Shown: piece after piece, positions 1-6,173 of the stretch
Layout of the letters: the number at the start of each line of letters is the position of its first letter
How positions within the stretch are numbered: the stretch's first letter is position 1
Position numbers and translations under genes: made by a program
Assembly (NCBI GenBank): GCA_003484235.1
Contig: DNDP01000265.1
Location: forward strand, 660-6,832
Direction: 5' to 3'
Length of the DNA: 6,173 bases
Origin: Verrucomicrobiales bacterium
GTDB lineage: Bacteria > Verrucomicrobiota > Verrucomicrobiia > Limisphaerales > RI-55
Notes under the pieces: model-generated
What the model was told of the DNA's origin: nothing
Database searches by the model: none
What the model saw: only the letters and a program-made list of their open reading frames with translations

Positions 1-1951
1 GCCAGTCGAGCAGTTCGGGATGCGTCGGATTCTTGCCGGTGGCGCCGAAGTTGTTCGGATTGCCGGCCAGCGCCTGACCGAAGTGCCATTGCCAGATGCG
101 GTTCACCATCACGCGCGCCGTCAACGGATTCTCCGGTGATGCAATCCAGTCCGCGAGCGCTGTGCGACGTCCGCCAACCTCAGCGGGAATGTTGCAACCC
201 GCTTCGGGAACGAAAACGAACACCGCGCTCAGCGCTCCGGGCTCGACCGGTTCCGCCGGCGAAAACGGATCGCCACCCGTGAGAATCGCCGTCTCCTCCA
301 GCTCGCCCTTCATACGGTCGCCCGGCAGGCGCAACGGTTGACTGACCGAGTTCGCCTTCGGCGTGGCACCGCTGTAAACGGTGAATGCCACCGGCTCGTA
401 GCGGTCGAGCTGCCAGCGGATGCGTTCGATCCCTTTGCGAGCAATGCGTTCGTGTCCGTAGTCCTCGACGCTGAACCCGATGTTCTTCGGCGCCAGCCGT
501 TCCTCGGGCACACCGTCCTTGAGGCCCCGGTTGCGCGGGATGTATTCGTAGCCGCGCCCGGCCGCCCACGCGCGGGCGGCGGCCTCTTCCTTGGCGTCGA
601 GTTTCTTGATCGTGGCGCTGAACTCCTCCCGTCGCTCCTTCAAATACTCCGCCTCCTCGAATCCGTTCGTAATCTCCGCCTGAAGGAATGGCGCCTCCCG
701 CTCCACAAGCTGTGTCGTGGCGAACACCGCCTGCATCGCGTAGTAATCGCGGGTCGGCACCGGATCAAACTTGTGATCGTGACAGCGCGCACACTGGAGC
801 ATGTGCGCGAGAAACACCTGACCGACGGCGTCGGTGACGTCATCGAGAAACCGCTGGCGCGCGACCTTGGCGACCTCCATGCCGGTGAGTTCCCACGGGC
901 CCATGCGCAGAAACCCGGCGGCCACCAGCAACTCGGAATCGCGTGCTCCCTCGGGCTGGGCTTCGTAAAGTTCGTCGCCGGCAATCTGCTCGCGGATGAA
1001 CTGGTCGTAGGGTTTGTCGTCGTTGAACGCGCGGACCACGTAGTCGCGATAACGCCAGGTGTTGCCACGTTCGTAATCGTTGGCGAAACCCGAGGAGTCG
1101 GCGTAGCGCACGACATCCAGCCAGTGACGGCCCCAGCGCTCGCCGTAATGCGGGCTCGCGAGCAGCCGTTCGATCACCTTGGCGAAGGCGGCGGCCTCAG
1201 TCGCCGGATCATTGACGAACGCACCAACCTCCTCGGGCGTCGGCGGCAGGCCGGTCAGGTCATAGGTCGCGCGACGGATCAGTGTGCGACGATCTGCAGA
1301 AGGCGCGGGCTGAACGCCGAGTTCGCTCAGCCGGCGGTTGATGAGGTGATCGATCGGAAGGGCGACCTTCCCGTCGCCTTGATTCCGGGCGACAGGAGGG
1401 TCGCTCTTCCGCACAGGTTGATAGGCCCAGAGGGATTCCTTCTCGTAGCGGCGGTTCGTCCAATCCTCCGAAAGCCCGCCGCTGGTTTTGACGATCACGC
1501 CCTCGGCATATTGCTCGACGATCTGGGCGATGCGCTCCTCAGATGGCCAAGGCGCGCCGCCGTTGATCCAGTCGCGGATGAACCACGTCTGCTCCACTTT
1601 CAGCCGGTCGTTCTCCTTGGGCGGCATCTCGAGGTCTTCGTTCTGCCAGGTCACCGCGAGGTAGAGATCGCTCTCCTCGGCCTTGCCCGGGACCAGCACC
1701 TTGTCAGAGTTCTCGCCGCCCTTGAGCATCGCTTCGCGGTTGAGCAGCACGAGGTCGCCCTTGATCTTGTCGGGATCGGCGCCGTGGCAGGAGAAGCACT
1801 TGTCCGCCAGCAGCGGCTTCACCTTCAGCGCGAACAGCTTCTCCGCCTCGGTGGGCTCGGCGGCGAACGCTGGCATCGCCGTGAGCATTCCCACCCAAGC
1901 CAGAATTGAAGCTGGAAGGCAAAACCGAATTGGGGGTGCAGAAGGCTTCAC
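1..1951 (-). CDS. Secreted PSCyt1-DUF1549-DUF1553 cytochrome-like protein (partial, C-terminus beyond window)
   Basis: Exported multidomain protein of the planctomycete/verrucomicrobial cytochrome family; 650 residues are visible and the gene runs off the left edge. Seen in order: a Sec signal peptide (residues 1-30, hydrophobic core then AFA|AEP); a PSCyt1-type domain with haem-binding CFSCH at 52-56 and the family-typical EMPPKE at 108-113; a DUF1549 region at about 197-410 with LTGLPPTPEE, HYGERWGRHWLDVVRYADS and a second CxxCH (CARCHDHKFDP, 387-397); a charged, probably coiled-coil stretch at about 430-462; then the start of DUF1553 from about 593 (GGRRTALADWIASPENPLTA, MVNRIWQWHFGQ, NNFGATG, HPELLDW). 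Known family members are usually about 700-1100 residues and often sit next to DUF1501 genes; their biochemical role is poorly defined, with links to polysaccharide or sulfated-glycan degradation suggested by genome context. The GTG at 1951 is chosen because it gives a full signal peptide; the ATG at 1888 would leave only nine residues before the cleavage site. No clear Shine-Dalgarno precedes the GTG. Family assignment is secure; the redox function and covalent haem are inferred. Confidence 0.95.
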   Translation of the reverse strand, partial: MKPSAPPIRFCLPASILAWVGMLTAMPAFAAEPTEAEKLFALKVKPLLADKCFSCHGADPDKIKGDLVLLNREAMLKGGENSDKVLVPGKAEESDLYLAVTWQNEDLEMPPKENDRLKVEQTWFIRDWINGGAPWPSEERIAQIVEQYAEGVIVKTSGGLSEDWTNRRYEKESLWAYQPVRKSDPPVARNQGDGKVALPIDHLINRRLSELGVQPAPSADRRTLIRRATYDLTGLPPTPEEVGAFVNDPATEAAAFAKVIERLLASPHYGERWGRHWLDVVRYADSSGFANDYERGNTWRYRDYVVRAFNDDKPYDQFIREQIAGDELYEAQPEGARDSELLVAAGFLRMGPWELTGMEVAKVARQRFLDDVTDAVGQVFLAHMLQCARCHDHKFDPVPTRDYYAMQAVFATTQLVEREAPFLQAEITNGFEEAEYLKERREEFSATIKKLDAKEEAAARAWAAGRGYEYIPRNRGLKDGVPEERLAPKNIGFSVEDYGHERIARKGIERIRWQLDRYEPVAFTVYSGATPKANSVSQPLRLPGDRMKGELEETAILTGGDPFSPAEPVEPGALSAVFVFVPEAGCNIPAEVGGRRTALADWIASPENPLTARVMVNRIWQWHFGQALAGNPNNFGATGKNPTHPELLDW

Positions 1952-2098
1952 GATTAATTGCAGGGATGCTGCCTCAGGCGGGTCGCCCCGGCCAGCGTGA
2001 ATCTGGTTGCTCCCCGAGGCCGCCACGGCACCACGAAATTCGCGCGAAGAAAGGCCTTTGGGAACCCGTGAGAACGAAACCGCGCCGCCCGGGTATCG

Positions 2099-2932
2099 CT
2101 AGCGCCGCAGCGACGCCACGGATCGCAGCCGGTCCAGATCGGCATTCGCCGGAGAAGGTACATTCAGCGGGATCAGCTGCCCGGGCGTGACGACCGGTGT
2201 GATGGTGCGCGGATCCTGCCAGGTCCATTGCTCCACGTGGCCGTCCGCAAAACCAAGCGTGCCGGCACCGTCGTGGTAGTAGGAGGGAAAATCGACAAAG
2301 TTTCCGAGCATATCGACGGCGAACCAGCTGTCATTAACCGAATCGGGCCGCTCATCCACCACGACCAGGGAATTGGCCGGTTCCAGTCCGATGATTTCCT
2401 CAAGACGCCGAACCATTCGGTACTGGGATTGTGAGCAATAGACGGCTCCCCCCATCCAGTTATTGCCCGAGACGCTGCGAATGCGTGAATACGGCCGGCC
2501 GAACACGGTCACCACAACCGGATCGTCCGGGCAGCGGAAGACCCTGACATCACGGCGGAGAAACTCTCCCAGATGCGCGCCGTAGGGGGCTTTCTCGCGA
2601 TTGACCAGGAGATCGGGATTGATGTTGTCGTACCGGCCGGTGAAGTCCAGCCAGCCGCCCAGAAAACTCCGGTTCGACGGATCCTTGCCCGCGCTGCTTC
2701 CCCCACTGCCCAGCGGTGCCAGCGTGCCAGAGTGGTCGTCGGCGTACATCACCCAGGCCTGCATGATACGGCGGAGATTGTCGGCGCATTGGGAGGCGTT
2801 GGAGGAACTCCGGGTGCCGCCCAGCGATGACAGCCGGACCACCGAAAGGACCACCAGCACGGCGATGACGACCAGAAGATCGGCGCGGCTGAATGCGGTC
2901 CGCGCCCGGGAAGCGTTCGTCGGCAGATACAT
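2099..2932 (-). CDS. Type II secretion/prepilin-like protein with C-terminal H-X9-DG motif
   Basis: A complete 277-residue protein resembling the pseudopilin-like H-X9-DG proteins that are very abundant in Verrucomicrobiota and Planctomycetota. It has a short basic leader (1-13), a prepilin-like junction TAFSRAD (12-18) and a hydrophobic helix LLVVIAVLVVLSVVRL (19-34). A conserved early block follows (QCADNLRRIMQAWVMYADDH, 48-67), then FRCPDDP (132-138), VVVDERPDSVNDSWF (190-204), the H-X9-DG motif (H220, D230-G231, then HVE) and a tail with IPLNVPSP (254-261) that resembles tails I recall from this family. It is probably anchored in the inner membrane or assembled into a pseudopilus-like structure; the true role of these proteins is unknown. 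The junction departs from the usual GFTLIE: Ala replaces Gly at -1 and Asp replaces Glu at +5. The frame is open back to ATG 3073, but ATG 2932 has a well-spaced AAGGA and gives the short leader expected of prepilins. The stop lies 147 nt upstream of the cytochrome start on the same strand. Confidence 0.92.
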   Translation of the reverse strand: MYLPTNASRARTAFSRADLLVVIAVLVVLSVVRLSSLGGTRSSSNASQCADNLRRIMQAWVMYADDHSGTLAPLGSGGSSAGKDPSNRSFLGGWLDFTGRYDNINPDLLVNREKAPYGAHLGEFLRRDVRVFRCPDDPVVVTVFGRPYSRIRSVSGNNWMGGAVYCSQSQYRMVRRLEEIIGLEPANSLVVVDERPDSVNDSWFAVDMLGNFVDFPSYYHDGAGTLGFADGHVEQWTWQDPRTITPVVTPGQLIPLNVPSPANADLDRLRSVASLRR

Positions 2933-2939
2933 TTCCAAT

Positions 2940-2944
2940 TCCTT
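2940..2944 (-). promoter_or_regulatory. Ribosome binding site of the prepilin-like gene
   Basis: On the minus strand AAGGA lies 7 nt before the ATG at 2932. This site decides the start: the longer in-frame ATG at 3073 would add 47 residues ahead of the leader and displace the signal from the N-terminus. Confidence 0.75.
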
Positions 2945-3000
2945 TCGCTGAACTTTGCCCAACTCCGGATCAACCTTCCGCGGTCCTCCGGCTGAAAAAT

Positions 3001-3028
3001 CTTGTATGCCACCGCCGGTCCCAGTCAA
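3001..3028 (-). promoter_or_regulatory. Candidate sigma70-type promoter for the prepilin-like gene
   Basis: Reading the minus strand, TTGACT (3028-3023; 5 of 6 match to TTGACA) is followed after 16 nt by TACAAG (3006-3001; 4 of 6 match to TATAAT). Transcription would start near 2994, giving a leader of about 62 nt that contains the AAGGA site. The evidence is consensus similarity and position only; the promoter rules of this lineage are not well known to me, and the -10 match is weak. Confidence 0.35.
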
Positions 3029-3060
3029 CCTGTTACTGAAACAAGGCGAGAATGTTGAAG

Positions 3061-3078
3061 GAAACTGTTTCACGAAAC
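3061..3078. promoter_or_regulatory. Overlapping GAAAC/GTTTC inverted repeats, possible operator
   Basis: The sequence reads GAAAC-T-GTTTC-AC-GAAAC, so the central GTTTC (3067-3071) can pair as a dyad with either flanking GAAAC (3061-3065 or 3074-3078). A further GAAAC lies at 3038-3042. The cluster is in the short divergent region, just upstream of the candidate -35 of the minus-strand gene and about 75 nt before the plus-strand ATG, a suitable place for a regulator controlling one or both genes. Function is inferred from position and symmetry; 5-bp arms can arise by chance. Confidence 0.3.
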
Positions 3079-3139
3079 CAGAGGCCGGCAGGACTGCACG
3101 CGGACGGGTGAGATCACCGGTTCAAGGCGGTAGTTATTC

Positions 3140-3145
3140 AGGAAA
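3140..3145 (+). promoter_or_regulatory. Ribosome binding site of the PD40 propeller gene
   Basis: AGGAAA lies 7 nt before the ATG at 3153. Together with the signal peptide that begins at this ATG, it fixes the start of the large plus-strand gene. Confidence 0.72.
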
Positions 3146-3152
3146 TCAACCC

Positions 3153-6100
3153 ATGAAAAATCCACCCACGGCGTTGCCGCTGGCTTCAGCCATCGTGGCG
3201 CTGGCCATTTGGTTCGGCTGCGGCGGCGTCTCCGGCCAGACCAGGCTGGAGAGCGTCGCAGATCCCGCACTGATTTCCGGAGGCGGGAGCGGCGGGAGCG
3301 GATCGGCTCAGATCAGTGATGACGGACGATTCGTCGTCTTTGAAAGCGCCGCGGAGAATCTCACCACGAACGACGGAAACCACCGGACCGATGTGTTTCT
3401 GCGCGACCGGTCGGCTGGCACAACCCTGCTGCTCAGCACCAACGAAGGCGGCATTTCGTTTCGCACCGGCAACTCGCGTGCGCCGACCATCTCCGGGGAC
3501 GGGAACAGGATTGCGTTCGAGATTCCCCTTCCCCTTCCCGGCAACCCGACCTCCCCCACCCATCCGGTCGTCCGCCTGCTCGATCGCGGCGCCAATACAG
3601 TCCGCAACGTCTCGTTCGCCGCAGGCCTGGCAACCTCCGCCTGGGTACCGGCAACCGGAGAGGAGTTCCCCCTTTTGCTGGATCAGGTCAGTTCCGGAAG
3701 TCCCCTGCTGACTTCCGACGGCTCCCGACTGTTCGCGGGCGCCCCAATGGTGGTGGAGCAGCCGTCGGGTTATCCCAGGATCATCCCGCCCGCGGCGGGA
3801 GCACCCTTCGATCAACTGATCCCGGCATTCGTGGTTTTGGGGCTCGTTCATGACGTACAGACGCCTTCGATCAACCCGGTGGTGGTGTACGCGGGCAACA
3901 GCGTGCCTTCCTCGGGAAGTTCGCCGGCGCTGGAAGGCCAGGGATTCGCGGTGCCCATGACACCGGCGGCGGATGGGTCCAGGCTCGCTTACTCCGCGCT
4001 CTTTCCGACGCTGTCCCACAATGAGTTCGTTGCGGTCTTCGACGTGAATCTCAGGACCAACACCCTGGTGAGCGTTGGCATGGACGGAGTTTCCCACGCC
4101 AACGGACGCTCGTATGCCCCTTCGATTTCCGCCAACGGCAACCGGATTGTCTTCGTCAGCGAAGGGGCAAATCTGTCGCCGGCCGACACCAACTCCACGG
4201 CCGACATCTACCTGCGTGACCTGACTGCGGGCACCACGACGCTGGTCAGCACGAACAGCAGCGGAACGAGCAACACCAACTTGCTGGCCTCCGGCGCGCC
4301 CGCGATCACCGACGATGGCATGTGGACCGCCTTCTTCAGTGCCGCCAGCGATCTGGTCGCTCACGACACCAATAGCCTGGCGGACGTGTTTCTCAGAAAC
4401 AATTCCACCGGAGAAATCAGCCTCATCAGTGACCACCCGGAATGGCGGGGTCGGCAGGTCAGGGAAGCGCAGGCGCCCACGCTCACGCCGGACGGTTCGT
4501 TCATCCTCTTTCAGGCGTCGGGTTCGGGATTGTTTCTTCATGATCGGCTGGCCGGTACCACGATCCGGATCACCTCCGATGCGGGCGCAGATCAACCGGC
4601 CATCACCCCGGACGGCGCATTTGTCGTCTTCTCCTCGCTGTCGTCCGCGGTTGATCCTGCTGACCGCAATCCGTGGCCCCAAGTGTATCTGTTTGATCGG
4701 CTGGCCGGCACCTTTGAGCTGATCTCCCGGCGCGACGGTTCAATGGCATCTCTGGTCGGCAACGAGTCATCGCGACTGATCCCGGAGACGATCAGTCCGG
4801 ATGGAAGCCGGTTCTTCAGTCTTTCCCCGGCAACGTCCTCCGGCGTTGCGGTCGCCGGTCGTCCACTTCGCTTCTGGGAGCACACCCCGGGCAACCCGCC
4901 CGTCGAGGTTGATCTGGGCAGTTACAACGGCACCAATCTGGAGCCGGCCAAGGTGGGCAGGATCGTGACGAGCGGTGACGGCCAAAGGCTTTTGTTTGAT
5001 TACGTCGATACTTCAATCAGCGTGAGCGCGAACGCCTTCAACACGGTCCTCTTTTTTCGCGATCGTCTGACCGGCCTGAACCAGATCATCAATTCCAATC
5101 AGCCGCCGAGGAGTGCGCAAACGCTCTATCCCGCCATTTCTGCCGACGGCACTTTGGCGGCCTTCTCGCCCGGTGGAAGCGCACTCTACACTTACGATCC
5201 CACGACCAATGTTCGCAAGCCGGTCATCCAGGACATTGGCAGCTTCGTTCCCCAGACCGTTGCGCCCATTTTCCTGCCCAACGCGAGCGCCCTGGTCGGA
5301 GCCGCATTGGTTTCCGGAGGTTCTGGCGGTGGCTCGCAGTGGATTCGACCTTACCTGATCGAGATTCCTCCAAATGGAGCGCCACGCGCACTGGATACTG
5401 GCTTTGCCGCGAGCGCCTCGGCCGATCGCGTAAAAGAACTGCGCCTGAACCGTGCGGGCAACCGGGTGGCTTTTGTGCTGGGCGCCCCCAGCGACGGCAC
5501 CAACGCCTACGTGGTCAACCTGAGCCCCACCATCTCGGACTTGGCGACCATCACAAACGCCACGAAGCCATGGGTGGACGACGCCGGCACGCGTGTCGCC
5601 TTCGAATCCGACGTCGCCCGCGTCGCCGGCGACACGAATGGAGCGCCCGACGTTTACGTGCTGGAGACCGGCAGCGGACAGGTGTCGCTGGTTTCGGTCG
5701 CGGCGAACGGCCAGCAGGCGGGCAACCGCGGTTCACGCCTGCTGGGCATGAGCCCGGATGGACGGTTCGTGCTGTTCCGCAGCTGGTCGGACAATCTGGT
5801 CGCCGCGGACGGCAATCAGTTGGTCGATCTTTTCGTCCGCGATCTTCACACCCAGACGACGCTGCTGCTCAGCCGGGGCGCGGCTGGTGCACCGTCGGAG
5901 GGACCTCCGGGCGTGGCGTTGCTTTCGCAGGACGGCACCCGCGTGTTGTTCGAGCACTACGGCGGCGACCTGGTCGCTGGAGACTTCAACCGGACGAGAG
6001 ACATCTTCTCCGCCACCCTGTCCCTGCCCGATGGCGACAACGACGGGCTGCCGGATGACTGGGAGCTGACCTGGTTCGATACGCTTGGTCGGGACGGCAC

Positions 6101-6173
6101 CGGTGATGCCGATCAAGACGGCCAGACGGATGCGGCCGAGTTTCTCGCCGGCACCGTGCCCGTGGCGAACAGC
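3153..6173 (+). CDS. Secreted PD40/TolB-like beta-propeller protein with Asp-rich, probably calcium-binding C-terminal segment (partial)
   Basis: The first 1007 residues of a large exported protein whose end lies beyond the right edge. Residues 1-29 look like a Sec signal peptide (short K-containing N-region, hydrophobic 8-21, possible cleavage after VSG at 28). Cys23 is preceded by WFG, a poor lipobox, so a lipoprotein is possible but less likely. A Gly-Ser linker follows (43-51). Residues 54-960 hold about 14 diverged repeats of the pattern IS-x-DG-x-x-VVF-x-S, D-x-x-x-x-DVFLRD, x-AGTTxLVS, typical of PD40 (WD40-like) blades; the clearest begin near 54, 324, 385, 484, 808 and 866. Fourteen would suit two seven-bladed propellers. 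Residues 960-1000 carry Asp-rich DGDNDGLPDDWE and DADQDGQTDAAEF, resembling EF-hand/thrombospondin-3-like calcium sites seen near the C-termini of many verrucomicrobial exported proteins. Binding partner and substrate are unknown; no enzymatic motif is visible. A C-terminal anchor or adhesive domain may follow off-window. ATG 3153 is supported by AGGAAA 7 nt upstream. Confidence 0.92.
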   Translation, partial: MKNPPTALPLASAIVALAIWFGCGGVSGQTRLESVADPALISGGGSGGSGSAQISDDGRFVVFESAAENLTTNDGNHRTDVFLRDRSAGTTLLLSTNEGGISFRTGNSRAPTISGDGNRIAFEIPLPLPGNPTSPTHPVVRLLDRGANTVRNVSFAAGLATSAWVPATGEEFPLLLDQVSSGSPLLTSDGSRLFAGAPMVVEQPSGYPRIIPPAAGAPFDQLIPAFVVLGLVHDVQTPSINPVVVYAGNSVPSSGSSPALEGQGFAVPMTPAADGSRLAYSALFPTLSHNEFVAVFDVNLRTNTLVSVGMDGVSHANGRSYAPSISANGNRIVFVSEGANLSPADTNSTADIYLRDLTAGTTTLVSTNSSGTSNTNLLASGAPAITDDGMWTAFFSAASDLVAHDTNSLADVFLRNNSTGEISLISDHPEWRGRQVREAQAPTLTPDGSFILFQASGSGLFLHDRLAGTTIRITSDAGADQPAITPDGAFVVFSSLSSAVDPADRNPWPQVYLFDRLAGTFELISRRDGSMASLVGNESSRLIPETISPDGSRFFSLSPATSSGVAVAGRPLRFWEHTPGNPPVEVDLGSYNGTNLEPAKVGRIVTSGDGQRLLFDYVDTSISVSANAFNTVLFFRDRLTGLNQIINSNQPPRSAQTLYPAISADGTLAAFSPGGSALYTYDPTTNVRKPVIQDIGSFVPQTVAPIFLPNASALVGAALVSGGSGGGSQWIRPYLIEIPPNGAPRALDTGFAASASADRVKELRLNRAGNRVAFVLGAPSDGTNAYVVNLSPTISDLATITNATKPWVDDAGTRVAFESDVARVAGDTNGAPDVYVLETGSGQVSLVSVAANGQQAGNRGSRLLGMSPDGRFVLFRSWSDNLVAADGNQLVDLFVRDLHTQTTLLLSRGAAGAPSEGPPGVALLSQDGTRVLFEHYGGDLVAGDFNRTRDIFSATLSLPDGDNDGLPDDWELTWFDTLGRDGTGDADQDGQTDAAEFLAGTVPVANS
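3282..3299 (+). repeat. Perfect 9-bp tandem repeat encoding the Gly-Gly-Ser linker
   Basis: GGCGGGAGC occurs twice back to back and lies in the Gly/Ser segment (residues 43-51) between the signal peptide and the first propeller blade of the plus-strand gene. A unit change would keep the reading frame and only alter linker length. Confidence 0.8.
3312..6032 (+). repeat. Array of about 14 diverged PD40-type blade repeats within the propeller gene
   Basis: At protein level the DG-x-x-VVF core recurs at residues near 54 (SDDGRFVVF), 113 (SGDGNRIAF), 187 (TSDGSRLF), 325 (SANGNRIVF), 386 (TDDGMWTAF), 445 (TPDGSFILF), 485 (TPDGAFVVF), 548 (SPDGSRFF), 606 (TSGDGQRLLF), 663 (SADGTLAAF), 766 (NRAGNRVAF), 809 (DDAGTRVAF), 867 (SPDGRFVLF) and 925 (SQDGTRVLF). 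Spacing runs from about 40 to over 130 residues. Blade 3 and the stretch before blade 4 (about 140-320) are the least regular. The count is by eye and a structure prediction could change it by one or two. Confidence 0.75.
4541..4712 (+). repeat. Near-identical 19-bp direct repeats in neighbouring blades
   Basis: TGATCGGCTGGCCGGYACC occurs at 4541-4559 and 4694-4712 with one mismatch, encoding HDRLAGT and FDRLAGT in two consecutive blades. Conservation at nucleotide level, against otherwise diverged blades, suggests recent duplication or gene conversion between them, or simply shared codon preference over a constrained motif. Confidence 0.6.

Noticed and set aside
338..1909. Open frame of 523 codons on the plus strand
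   Set aside because: It lies wholly antisense to the DUF1549 cytochrome gene, whose minus-strand frame carries clear family motifs (CFSCH, CARCHDHKFDP, LTGLPPTPEE). The plus-strand translation is Arg/Val/Leu-rich and matches nothing I recognise; high GC at third positions explains the lack of stops.
2039..2059. Adjacent short palindromes TTCGCGCGAA and AAAGGCCTTT in the gap between the two minus-strand genes, considered as a terminator
   Set aside because: Each is a perfect palindrome with no loop, and neither is followed by a T-run on the minus strand, so a rho-independent terminator is not supported. They could be a protein site, but there is no further evidence.
2965..2991. CCGGA/TCCGG inverted repeat with an internal CCGCGG in the leader of the prepilin-like gene, considered as a riboswitch or attenuator
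   Set aside because: The stem is only 5 bp with a 17-nt loop, and no conserved riboswitch core or alternative hairpin is visible.
2933..3073. 47-residue N-terminal extension of the prepilin-like protein from ATG 3073
   Set aside because: The extension would bury the prepilin signal, runs through the candidate promoter and inverted repeats, and lacks a ribosome binding site as good as the AAGGA before ATG 2932.
3131..3137. TAGTTAT as a -10 box for the propeller gene
   Set aside because: It would place the transcription start at about the ribosome binding site, and no -35-like hexamer lies at the right distance upstream.
3204..3224. Lipobox at Cys23 of the propeller protein
   Set aside because: Trp and Phe occupy positions -3 and -2, where Leu/Val and a small residue are expected, so a Sec signal peptidase I site after VSG is more likely.
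3525..3539. CCCCTT repeated about 2.5 times, considered as a phase-variable tract or G-quadruplex
   Set aside because: The six-base unit keeps the reading frame (Pro-Leu-Pro-Leu), so slippage could not switch the gene off, and only three G-runs exist on the opposite strand, one too few for a standard quadruplex.
3186..4682. Open frame of 498 codons on the minus strand
   Set aside because: It is antisense to the PD40 propeller gene, with a Gly/Arg-rich composition and no recognisable domain. The plus-strand frame has the signal peptide, ribosome binding site and blade repeats.
5339..6058. Plus-strand open frame of 239 codons overlapping the propeller gene in another frame
   Set aside because: Extremely Arg-rich shadow of the real frame, without a start context or motif. 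The PD40 reading continues unbroken through this stretch, so there is no frameshift to explain it.

Overview
The window looks like chromosomal DNA of a Verrucomicrobiota bacterium, most plausibly of the Pedosphaera/Limisphaerales type. This is inferred from protein style: a PSCyt1/DUF1549/DUF1553 cytochrome (an expanded family of Planctomycetota and Verrucomicrobiota), a pseudopilin-like protein of the H-X9-DG type, and a large exported PD40 propeller protein ending in an Asp-rich stretch of the 'DGDNDGLPDDWE' style. The DNA is GC-rich with GC-biased third codon positions, which produces long spurious open frames antisense to the real genes.

Layout. Positions 1-1951 (minus) hold the N-terminal 650 residues of a secreted multidomain cytochrome; its C-terminus lies beyond the left edge. 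A 147-bp gap (1952-2098) has no gene and no convincing terminator. Positions 2099-2932 (minus) hold a complete 277-residue prepilin-like protein. Positions 2933-3152 are a 220-bp divergent intergenic region with a Shine-Dalgarno site for each flanking gene, a candidate sigma70-type promoter for the minus-strand gene and a GAAAC/GTTTC inverted-repeat cluster. From 3153 to the right edge (plus) runs the first 1007 residues of an exported protein made of about 14 PD40/TolB-like blades followed by an Asp-rich, probably calcium-binding segment; its C-terminus is missing.

How the genes relate. All three products carry an export signal: two Sec signal peptides and one type IV prepilin-like signal. 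The region therefore encodes cell-envelope or extracellular functions. The cytochrome and the pseudopilin-like gene lie on the same strand and might be co-transcribed, but the gap leaves this open. The propeller gene is divergent and could share control with the pseudopilin-like gene. No RNA gene, mobile element, CRISPR array, defence system or biosynthetic cluster is visible. I found no clear previously undescribed system; the most notable points are the atypical prepilin motif, the inverted repeats in the divergent promoter region and the probable double-propeller architecture.
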